From: Dendrobium chrysotoxum
Lineage: Eukaryota > Streptophyta > Magnoliopsida > Asparagales > Orchidaceae
Length of the DNA stretch: 64,000 nucleotides
Reading direction: 5' to 3'
NCBI GenBank assembly: GCA_019925795.1
Contig: CM034305.1
Span: 65,770,573-65,834,572 of the forward strand
Positions within the stretch are counted from its first letter, which is position 1. Each line of letters opens with the position of its first letter. The position numbers and the translations under genes were made by a program. The notes beneath the pieces were generated by a model. It ran no database searches. It saw nothing but the letters and a program-made list of their open reading frames with translations, and had not been told where the DNA came from. This document shows positions 59,101-64,000 of the stretch, piece by piece.

Positions 59101-62040
59101 ATTTTCACTGGTAAATTGAAATATATGATTTTTTGAAATAAATGCATAATATACTAGATTTCCTTATATTTATATATTTATGCATTTCATACATAATATT
59201 GGCTTACATTGCATAGAAAAAAGATAGCATTTGCATGTAAGCAACGACGGCTGACTGTTAATACTATAATAAATATGGGTTGACTCTTAAAATATAATAC
59301 CCTGCGTAGGAGGGTGGACCGACGGGCTTTCATTTAAATAAAAGATTAGTGATGTAATCCTAGTTGTAGCATGTAATTGATTGACAGAATTACGCCGACG
59401 GGTAAAGGGGTGATGACTCTTAAATTATTAAAAGTCACCTGTGCAAAATTGACAGATTGAGAGCTATGAAAGATAAGAGATGTGCGGAAGAAAACAACAT
59501 ATTAAAATTGAATGTCATGCCTGCTTTTCATAATCATACTCATGATGATATTTACTTGATAGTACATTAAATTAATTGACAGATTGATAGCTCATACTTA
59601 CATTAATATTGATACAACATAGCATAGTATACTAACATGATTCATTGAGTGATACTACTCTTTACCATATATCTTATAGTTTGATATATCTCTTTTGATT
59701 TTACTGATCATATTAATTTTTAATATTTTTATTGCTCATATTAAGTGATGATTGATATTGAATAGAACTGAACATAAATATTAATTCTTTTGCCTTGCAT
59801 TGAAAGCAGTGATAAAATTTTGATTTTATGCTGGACTTTTAGCTCATTATATGTGGCTTAAATGATTTTAGGTTAGGGAAGAGATCATGACCAATTGACA
59901 GAGATCCTCAGGTTTCCATTTGATTTTGTTTATATTTTATATTCTTTTGTAGTCAGGAGCTTGTGATAGATTAACAATTATATTTGTCTCCTGGCTATTG
60001 TATATTAATTTTGAGATAATGAATATAGTGCAATATTTTGAGGTATGTAATTATTAGTTATTTTCATTAGATATACAAATTTATTGTTTAAAAGTTCTAG
60101 TTGATTAATTAAAAAGGATAAAATAAATAATTCTTTCAAATTTGATTCTGGGGCGTTACATAATGTGTATGTAAATGCTTTATCTTTTACCATTAGTTTT
60201 TGTGCACATTTTAATGATGCAATTATGTTACCAAGTTGAGGCACCTTCGGCCTCTACTACTTGTTGCTTCTACATGTGAAGATTCTAATGATGATGCTTC
60301 TACTAATAGAATATTGGAATGCGACAATTGTTCTTGTAAGATGCATATATTGTCGACCTTTAAGAGATTATAGGATTCTTTCAATGGAATGCATTATTGA
60401 TCATTCAACATTCTAGAGAAATTACATCATTCTTATTTTGTAGCCGGATTGATGATAATTAAGATAAATTTTTCCTTATGTATTAGCATTATTTAGGAAT
60501 TAACTATTTTCTCTTTGACATTTACTAATTTCATAAAGGTTATTATATATTAAGCCATTAGGAACAGTTTGGACTTCTGGTTAGGCTATCTGTACAAATA
60601 GCTCTTTGCTTCATAAAATCCTGGTTAAGATGAATGGAAATTTGTTATACTAATTTTTTTTTGCTTAGGAAATCAACATAAACAGCTTTGAATCTAGACT
60701 TGAGGATTTAATAACTATAAATTAGGAATTTGATATTTCGGTCTCTTTCTTTCATTTCTTTCAATCATTTATTTCAATTTCCTTATCGAATCTATATGCC
60801 AAGTTTATGCCAATAGTTTTGCAACTATACCATTTGATTTGTGTCACAATATATATGACATAATTGTATGGACATTATTAGCATTTTTATTTATCTATTA
60901 AAATTTTTGTTAATGAATTTTATTCTATAAATAAGGTGCCTTAAAGATATAATCCTCGGTTTTTTTAAGATTTTTGAATGCTTATATAAGAGGGCATGCC
61001 TCACGGCAATGAGAACACTAGATTTTCCTCCCTCCTCAATATTCTCTTCTTCTAAGATGTGATGCCCCCTCTTCTTCCCTGTCTGAAACCTTCCAAACCC
61101 CAAAACATTGAAGTGCATGAGCCATTTACCGGAAAGAAGCAAGCCATTGTTTCTATGGTTGATATGTTCCATTTCCTGCTAAGTCAATCACCACATTACA
61201 GCAAAAGGCCTCCCCTTCCTCTCTTCTGTAACTTCTTACGTCTACACACATCAATCCAACAAACCCACAACAAGGAGAAGGACTCAAGACTAGACTTTGC
61301 TGCTTTCAATCTAACTTCACTGACTACCCAACCACATCTCCAAAAACCTGCGTTGAATGTATTCTTGTTTTTCTCAGAAACCAAGAAATTGGCATGGTTA
61401 ATAGCAGCATTCACATTGTTGCCGCTGAAATGGCTTCCCTCATTTTACCAATCGTCCAACTGGATCAGCAAATGTACATGACTGGATATTTTCAAATTAA
61501 CTTCATTACCATAATAAAAGATATTTCAAAAATTCAAATAGCTGGAAAAGGCTTATGAAGTGGATGGCAATTATATCATAAAAAGTCTCTAATGCATGAG
61601 GCTTCCGCAAATGCATGATCTAAGAAAGCGGTGATGTTTGCAGCTTTATCTCTACACAACAAACAGACCAATTCTCTGATTTGAACCTTCTGATACAATG
61701 GAGGCAGTTACCCAATGCTTCAAGGCTTTCCCTCTAACAACACTAACATTATAATAGTTAAAATGCCTACTAAAAGATGCAACAAAAAATTCAAGAAAAT
61801 TAAAATGAATGCACACACTCCAAGCTTTATAATATCAAATTACAATGAAATATTGACTTCAAAGATACACAAGCACGTTTTATGAGAGTCTGAGTCATAT
61901 CTTAAAAAGTGGTGATATAAAAAAAAATGCATATGCTTCAAAGGCTAACCTTGACTGAGGAAGTCATTGACCTAAGAGATTGCATCTTCTCGATTTTATC
62001 TAGGGTTATAATTGCGCCTTCCATAGATTTGGAGTTGCCA
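30309..62040 (-). CDS. SRD2: snRNA-activating complex subunit SRD2/SNAPC3 (5'-incomplete, giant introns)
   Basis: Exons in transcript order: 62040-61950, 51947-51855, 43216-43091, 43004-42744, 30590-30309. All show AG/GT borders and consistent phases. The 91 nt of the first visible exon begin with the last base of a codon. Together they encode 283 residues, from [10 protein letters not shown] to the C-terminal VYDYFHE. The product is the SNAPC3 (SNAP50) homologue that binds the upstream element of snRNA promoters in the nucleus. SRD2 in Arabidopsis is needed for snRNA transcription and cell dedifferentiation. Conserved parts are [50 protein letters not shown] and the Cys pairs KCSVC and CYFC. 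The acidic N-terminal region is missing and probably lies beyond 64000. Introns are 12153, 86, 8638 and 10002 bp. No stop or frameshift appears in the exons. Confidence 0.93.
31288..31783 (-). mobile_element. Solo LTR of the Ty3 family (496 bp)
   Basis: Same ends as the LTR at 25927 (+ strand tgataggaaatac ... cgtaaca). Exact 5-bp duplication gattc (31283-31287 and 31784-31788). No internal sequence. It lies in SRD2 intron, same strand as the gene. Confidence 0.95.
31784..33059. other. SRD2 intron sequence, repeat-like, no gene recognised
   Basis: Contains recurring words ('gttgctacatt', 'cattcatca', 'tgcaagc') at irregular spacing, as in an old degenerate repeat. No coding similarity. Confidence 0.4.
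33060..33726. repeat. Diverged repeat block A, copy 1
   Basis: Shares an ordered set of landmarks with about 39640-40370: 'caagtcccct', 'aattcggcagcc.cc.gcgtctccc', several 'gctac..' or 'gctaagaaaagcgtgc' units, 'cgccacaagca' and a 'gacgacgg' end. Similarity is patchy, so the copies are old. The family is unknown. Copy 1 is separated from block B by the LINE at 33735. Confidence 0.5.
33735..35070 (+). pseudogene. 5'-truncated LINE, reverse transcriptase with frameshifts
   Basis: The frame from 33735 gives [11 protein letters not shown], then [15 protein letters not shown] and [20 protein letters not shown] (to about 34150). A frameshift follows. The frame from 34216 holds the catalytic YTDD (about 34275) and [15 protein letters not shown] sequence up to about 34788. 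After a second frameshift, 34797-35045 gives [16 protein letters not shown] and [11 protein letters not shown], ending VADPTF. The 3' end (gggataaaggcttgttattgttg) matches the LINE tails at 3533, 46418 and 50381. The endonuclease is absent. It lies within SRD2 intron, antisense to the gene. Confidence 0.93.
35110..36036. repeat. Diverged repeat block B, copy 1 (first part)
   Basis: G-rich, purine-biased block with 'gaggtgggctg', 'gcttgcgat' and 'ggtggagg' words, similar in style and in its end (ggatttgagc.ggg.tt) to about 40600-41395. An (AT)n tract lies just before it (about 35085-35112). The hAT element at 36037 splits it; it resumes at 37245-37280. Confidence 0.45.
36037..37236 (+). mobile_element. 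1.2-kb hAT element encoding a BED zinc finger
   Basis: Terminal repeats CACTGTTTAAAATTGCG (left) and CAAGGTTTAAAATTGCG (right, read inward), 15 of 17 matching. The exact 8-bp target duplication is gtacgagg (36029-36036 and 37237-37244). Subterminal GC-rich words (aggcgcgcct, gaggcttacgcctc) cluster at both ends, as in many plant hAT elements. It is exactly 1200 bp. The catalytic and dimerisation parts of a transposase are absent, so it depends on an autonomous relative. Confidence 0.93.
36532..36921 (+). CDS. BED-type zinc-finger protein (truncated hAT transposase N-terminus)
   Basis: 129 codons starting [20 protein letters not shown]. The W, then CNFC (C-x2-C), then HLSGSH form a BED finger (about residues 13-62), followed by [10 protein letters not shown]. 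This order is usual for the N-terminus of plant hAT transposases, where it binds the element's ends. The start codon directly follows an acceptor-like ttgcattag. A GC-rich leader lies upstream in the element (36250-36400). A donor-like caggtatgc occurs at about 36990, so further splicing is possible. The protein ends without the hATC dimerisation domain. It may be a relic or could still bind DNA. Confidence 0.7.
   Translation: MVRGKEKTNTSLWRDPSWKYSVQVDVGGGEKTYMYLKCNFCDKVVKGGVPRMKEHLSGSHKNVVPCANVPDKVKEEIIAYMKKSTTTKHLQQEQFDERVEQGSYFGSESGKGSSSTIHNRGVRGPMVNT
37281..38178. mobile_element. LTR-like repeat, partner of 18213-18993 (inverted)
   Basis: Begins TGTGGGCTTC and ends gttagatgca. The opposite orientation matches 18213-18993 with many indels. 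One edge abuts the Argonaute fragment, the other abuts repeat block B. No 5-bp duplication was found. Probably an LTR of an unrecognised family. Confidence 0.6.
38187..38600 (-). pseudogene. Argonaute (AGO4 clade) Piwi-domain fragment, broken
   Basis: Read on the - strand: [15 protein letters not shown], then [17 protein letters not shown] in a shifted frame, then [12 protein letters not shown] in a third. A long frame (38394-38185) follows with [20 protein letters not shown] and [17 protein letters not shown], and ends [10 protein letters not shown]. This is the middle of the Piwi domain of AGO4/6/9-type Argonautes, co-linear and without introns. Lesions include at least two frameshifts and stops at family Trp and Gln positions. 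The first catalytic Asp (GMD) is Asn, while the second (in FxDG) remains. The fragment ends exactly where the LTR-like repeat begins. It is in the same orientation as SRD2, inside its intron. Confidence 0.88.
38601..39640. other. SRD2 intron sequence, repeat-like
   Basis: Old repeat-like sequence similar in texture to 31800-33050. No gene recognised. Confidence 0.35.
39640..40370. repeat. Diverged repeat block A, copy 2
   Basis: Same landmark order as 33060-33700: 'caagttaagtcccctgca', 'aatttcggcagcctcccagcgtctcccc', repeated 'cgctac(a/g)tgagtgc' units and 'cgccacaagca'. Followed by a T-rich stretch and an (AT)n tract, as in copy 1. Confidence 0.5.
40560..41400. repeat. Diverged repeat block B, copy 2
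   Basis: G-rich block with words like those in 35110-36036, including a (CT)n tract at about 40677-40702, and ending ggatttgagcgggattttt. Together with block A this makes a ~2.5-kb unit present twice in direct orientation. Confidence 0.45.
41505..41710 (+). pseudogene. LINE C-terminal fragment, degenerate
   Basis: The frame reads [20 protein letters not shown] and then EDIMREK, resembling the C-terminal '[13 protein letters not shown]' region of plant LINE ORF2, followed by stops. Only this short match supports it. Confidence 0.4.
42744..43004 (-). CDS. SRD2: SRD2 exon encoding [17 protein letters not shown]
   Basis: 87 codons, phase 0 on both sides, borders gcatgcag/GAAACT and CACCAG/gtatgt. 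The conserved [13 protein letters not shown] and [17 protein letters not shown] are diagnostic. The next exon is 12.2 kb away. Confidence 0.95.
43091..43216 (-). CDS. SRD2: SRD2 exon encoding [10 protein letters not shown]...GYFLIE
   Basis: 42 codons, phase 0, borders cttatag/GTTCAAG and ATTGAA/gtctgt. 'EFLVLG..LTELRD' and 'ASGYFLIE' match the family. It is too short to stand out by length and was found by reading the - strand. Confidence 0.92.
43217..45015. other. SRD2 intron, no gene seen
   Basis: AT-rich intron sequence. Near 44217-44330 words such as 'gtttaaaataattagaggc' and 'aaaaaggcgtgag' recall hAT subterminal motifs, but both ends could not be defined. Confidence 0.45.
45016..45467. 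mobile_element. hAT MITE (452 bp)
   Basis: Ends TAGGGCTGTCAAAAT and attgacacccCTA (imperfect inverted repeats) with an exact 8-bp duplication ctatatgg (45008-45015 and 45468-45475). The interior is rich in gggtc/gaccc words that repeat in both orientations. No coding sequence. Confidence 0.92.
45930..46395. mobile_element. Degenerate hAT-like MITE
   Basis: Begins aaaggtgtcaattt and ends attagcatctctact, with an interior of 'acccaaccc', 'gacccattt' and 'cttgaactcgact' words like the MITE at 45016. No target duplication was identified. Confidence 0.45.
46418..46771 (-). mobile_element. 5'-truncated LINE (354 bp)
   Basis: On the - strand it encodes the LINE C-terminus ([24 protein letters not shown]) and ends in (GTT)n. 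An exact 14-bp target duplication, cataatattgacaa, flanks it (46404-46417 and 46772-46785). Same family as 33735. Confidence 0.93.
46786..47896. other. SRD2 intron, no gene seen
   Basis: AT-rich sequence without recognisable features. Confidence 0.45.
47897..48855 (+). mobile_element. Solo LTR (959 bp), probable copia type
   Basis: Starts TGATGCGGACATCC and ends ctacatca. Exact 5-bp duplication gttct (47892-47896 and 48856-48860). Contains a TATA-like/leader region (about 48080-48140) and a GC-rich block (48340-48540) whose open frames are compositional. The orientation is inferred from the leader. The family is not identified. Confidence 0.88.
48861..50380. other. SRD2 intron, no gene seen
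   Basis: AT-rich sequence without recognisable coding similarity. Confidence 0.45.
50381..50465 (-). mobile_element. LINE 3' tail remnant
   Basis: Shares 'acaacatcaagcctt.a..ccactacgtggggtcagctac.tgaatca' with the tails at 3533 and 46418 (reverse orientation). A target duplication was not found. Confidence 0.75.
50528..50637. repeat. Long near-perfect hairpin with a 17-nt loop
   Basis: Arms of about 46 nt (50528-50573 and 50591-50637) pair with only a few mismatches and one bulge. The loop is cgaactgttcaatttct. A direct, diverged copy of the first arm plus its flank recurs at about 50816-50910. It could be a small foldback element or a precursor of small RNAs. The sequence alone cannot decide. 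Confidence 0.8.
51855..51947 (-). CDS. SRD2: SRD2 exon encoding [14 protein letters not shown]
   Basis: 31 codons, phase 0, borders ttgaatag/GTGAAAG and AAGAAG/gtaact. '[17 protein letters not shown]' is a conserved family segment. It is isolated by introns of 8.6 and 10.0 kb. Confidence 0.9.
52429..53333 (+). mobile_element. Solo LTR of the family nested at 22199 (905 bp)
   Basis: Starts TGATGCATGCAAAGGGGGGG and ends ttgcttgcatca. It shares with the nested element the 'gaaaagcttgcga.cttgttcc' and 'tctcggcttcta' segments. Exact 5-bp duplication caaat (52424-52428 and 53334-53338). The open frames on both strands inside it are not genes. Confidence 0.93.
53339..57754. other. SRD2 intron, mostly AT-rich; possible retroelement traces
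   Basis: No gene is recognised. A few short frames (for example [14 protein letters not shown] near 56425) faintly recall gypsy gag, but not enough to annotate. Frames at 54663-55013 are low-complexity Ser/Phe/Leu. Confidence 0.35.
57760..58237 (-). mobile_element. Solo LTR of the Ty3 family (478 bp)
   Basis: Same family as 25927-26484 (+ strand tgataggaaatact ... cgtaaca). Exact 5-bp duplication tcttc (57755-57759 and 58238-58242). Confidence 0.95.
58500..60160 (+). mobile_element. Possible Tekay-like Ty3/gypsy LTR
   Basis: It has a GA-rich leader (about 58795-58855) followed by 'gagcgattttcgtcaatcgg', a typical 'ggggtgatgact' segment (59408-59419) and an end ggggcgttaca (60150-60160). This is the layout of Tekay/Del LTRs. 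The left limit is a guess and no target duplication was found. Confidence 0.4.
60161..61949. other. SRD2 intron, no gene recognised
   Basis: AT-rich with one 140-codon open frame (61059-61481) that shows no family features and is probably fortuitous. Confidence 0.4.
61950..62040 (-). CDS. SRD2: SRD2 exon encoding [10 protein letters not shown]...SSVK
   Basis: 91 nt: one base completing a codon, then 30 codons ([20 protein letters not shown], then [10 protein letters not shown]). Borders tttgatgcag/TGGCAAC and GTCAAG/gttagc. Similar in place and composition to the family segment just before the YPEV block. This is the least conserved of the five. Confidence 0.8.
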
Positions 62041-64000
62041 CTGCATCAAAACATAGAAACAAATTTACATGGGTGTACAAGGATGAAAAAACAAGGAAGG
62101 TATACACATGATTTCAGGATGTCGTGATATTTGCAATTCTTCAAATTCAACCAAGCAAATAACTTCTGTATGCGACTTAAATATTTATATGACCATAAGT
62201 ATTCAGTAGTTCTATAAGGAGGAAGTATTTGCAAAGCAAGCTAGAGTTATTTTGAGCTCCATTTAGATTTGTACATAACAAGGAGCACTTGGATAAAGGT
62301 GCATATTAAACTCATGTTGAGGTAGTGTAGGAAATTTTAGTTTGATGAAGAATATGAAATTAACTCATCTATAATTAGATGGACATTCCTTAGAATGCTA
62401 CAAAAAAGAAATATCTATTTCCGCTCTAAAATGCTGTATGATTACCAAGCAAATGCCCCTCAAAATAGTAATATTACCAAGTAGACCTTAATGATGCAAA
62501 AGCTGAGTTTTAATCAAATTTCTAAAAGAACAAGCAAGTCCATCTATACTGCATCTTTCAATGAAGTAGCCAAGAGAAGCAAAATTTGCATTCAAGGGGG
62601 CAAAAAGGAACACCAAAGTAATATAAACGGGATAAGCATGCTTGGACAATTACAAGGAGGCATAGCCAGAACAAGCAATTGAAATATCATTTGCTGATCT
62701 TCAAGAGAATGTAAACGCAAAACTGAATAAATTTATGCATAGAGATTGCAGGTATTAAAAAAAGAACTGGATCAAAAGAGTGCAAATCAATCAATTCAAC
62801 ATGATAGTAATTTACAACTCATTAGAGCAATAACAAGATGTCTGCTCACTATAATCACTAGACCACGTCAGACACCTCAAGATAGGTTAAGCAAATTACT
62901 TAACAATATAAATTGCAGCATAACATTTTAATTTCTTCAATTACTCAATTTGTCTGAATTGTCTTTAATAAAACCCTCCATAAATATCTAAATAACATAA
63001 TAATAACTTAATTAAATTTATCTCAACAATAAAATAGAAAAAAAAATAAATTGCTTATTAATAAGATTTTTTTGATGTAAATAATTATTGTTAAAACTAC
63101 ATGCTATGCATTCATAAATCAGGACTCCAACTAACAAGATATATTTCTTTCATCATAGAAATTTATTATGAAAAATATGAAAATTTTGAAATAGTAACTT
63201 TTTGCCTTTTTTATATAAATGTACATAAGCATATTTAATAAATCAATTCCATATATTATATGGATGTAAAACTGTACATCAAAACGTTCAAAATAATTGA
63301 AAATCATATATTTGAAGGTTCTTTACTTTATAATCAAATAGTCTCTTTTATTTTATATCTTAAAATTTACTTATATTTTCAATATTTTCAATTATTTTTA
63401 ATACAATATTTCAACTTTTTTTGAGATATTTAATAATGAAAAACAAGTGAAACTGAAACCAAATCTTGGCACCGAAATTACCAAAACTAAAAATTCTTTG
63501 ATAAGAAAGAAACCAAAATCAAAATAAAAAATTTAAGCTCCCTTCGTTTAAAACAATTTGGAACTTGGGTTGTCTATTTATACTTTAAGTCAATGGCCTA
63601 ACGAGACAACGAAGAATTATATATATGTAGGTTCGGCTTCTAGTTCACTTTGAAACACTAAAAACTAAATCAAAGTGAAGTCAGCCCCGATTCGTTGTGA
63701 TCTGATTTAGCATAGTGTCAAACAAAATAACAAAATTTAAAAGATAATTGAAAAGTGAAAAGTGAATCCCAACATAATGCACCATAGCTCGTGTCCACAA
63801 TGATCCTTTTCAAGATGAAAACCAATCTCACCACACCCTGCAACTTTGGAAAGCTTCCTCTAGATCCAACCAATTACATAATGTAGCTCATTAATAAGTC
63901 AGTATCGACTGCTTGACTCTTTCTTTACAAGGATCTAAGACACCACTTGACGAATGAAATCTATTTGACTCCCTTTAGTCAATTTGTGCTTTTACTTGAT
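62041..64000. other. Probably SRD2 intron running out of the window
   Basis: I looked on the - strand for the acidic N-terminal SRD2 segment and did not find it. The sequence is AT-rich without recognised features. Confidence 0.4.

Noticed and set aside
61059..61481. 140-codon frame
   Set aside because: No motif, no splice context in the SRD2 strand, and ordinary length for chance in this window.
1..64000. tRNA, rRNA or snRNA genes
   Set aside because: No stretch with the expected conserved arms or boxes was noticed; the tggtatcagagc matches are retroelement primer sites.

Overview
The window is nuclear DNA from a flowering plant. It shows spliced genes with GT/AG introns, AT-rich non-coding sequence, Ty3/gypsy and Ty1/copia LTRs with initiator-tRNA(Met) primer sites, plant-type LINEs, hAT elements and Tourist-like MITEs. 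I cannot fix the species from the sequence. I recognise three host genes. (1) At 5555-8285 on the + strand is a complete ten-exon thermospermine synthase of the ACAULIS5 type (335 aa). (2) At 28606-29292 on the + strand is a single-exon BRANCHLESS TRICHOME-like coiled-coil gene (228 aa). (3) On the - strand, between 30309 and 62040, lie the last five visible exons of the SNAPc subunit gene SRD2/SNAPC3. They carry 283 codons spread over 31.7 kb, in introns of 12.2, 0.09, 8.6 and 10.0 kb. The N-terminal exon or exons lie beyond base 64000. The exon joins keep frame and I see no lesion in them.

Almost everything else is transposable-element sequence. Layout: 1-641, end of a copia LTR with a 29-bp tandem repeat. 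642-5370, AT-rich spacer with MITEs, a tiny LINE tail and a C52 homopolymer. 5371-8285, ACL5 with MITEs in several introns. 8286-17468, mostly featureless, with LTR-like stretches and a LINE fragment. 17469-26884, a decayed Ty3/gypsy element (- strand) that has lost its 3' end to another LTR-like repeat. Its gag-pol is split by a younger non-autonomous LTR element that still has a perfect 5-bp target duplication. 26885-28605, spacer. 28606-29292, BLT-like gene. 29873-30159, a MITE nested in a MITE. 30309-62040, the SRD2 gene, whose introns hold four solo LTRs, LINE copies, a 1.2-kb hAT element encoding a BED zinc finger, a hAT MITE, an inverted LTR-like repeat and a broken Argonaute (AGO4-clade) Piwi fragment. 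62041-64000, AT-rich, probably still SRD2 intron.

Many element boundaries were confirmed by finding exact target-site duplications: 5 bp for LTRs, 8 bp for hAT, 9 bp for MULE-like MITEs, 12 and 14 bp for LINE tails, and TAA/TTA for Tourist MITEs. I found no operon-like or defence-like new system. The most unusual items are the repeat-bloated SRD2 gene with an AGO4 Piwi fragment in sense orientation in its intron, the LTR element whose two LTRs agree for 0.7 kb and then differ, and the BED-finger hAT element.
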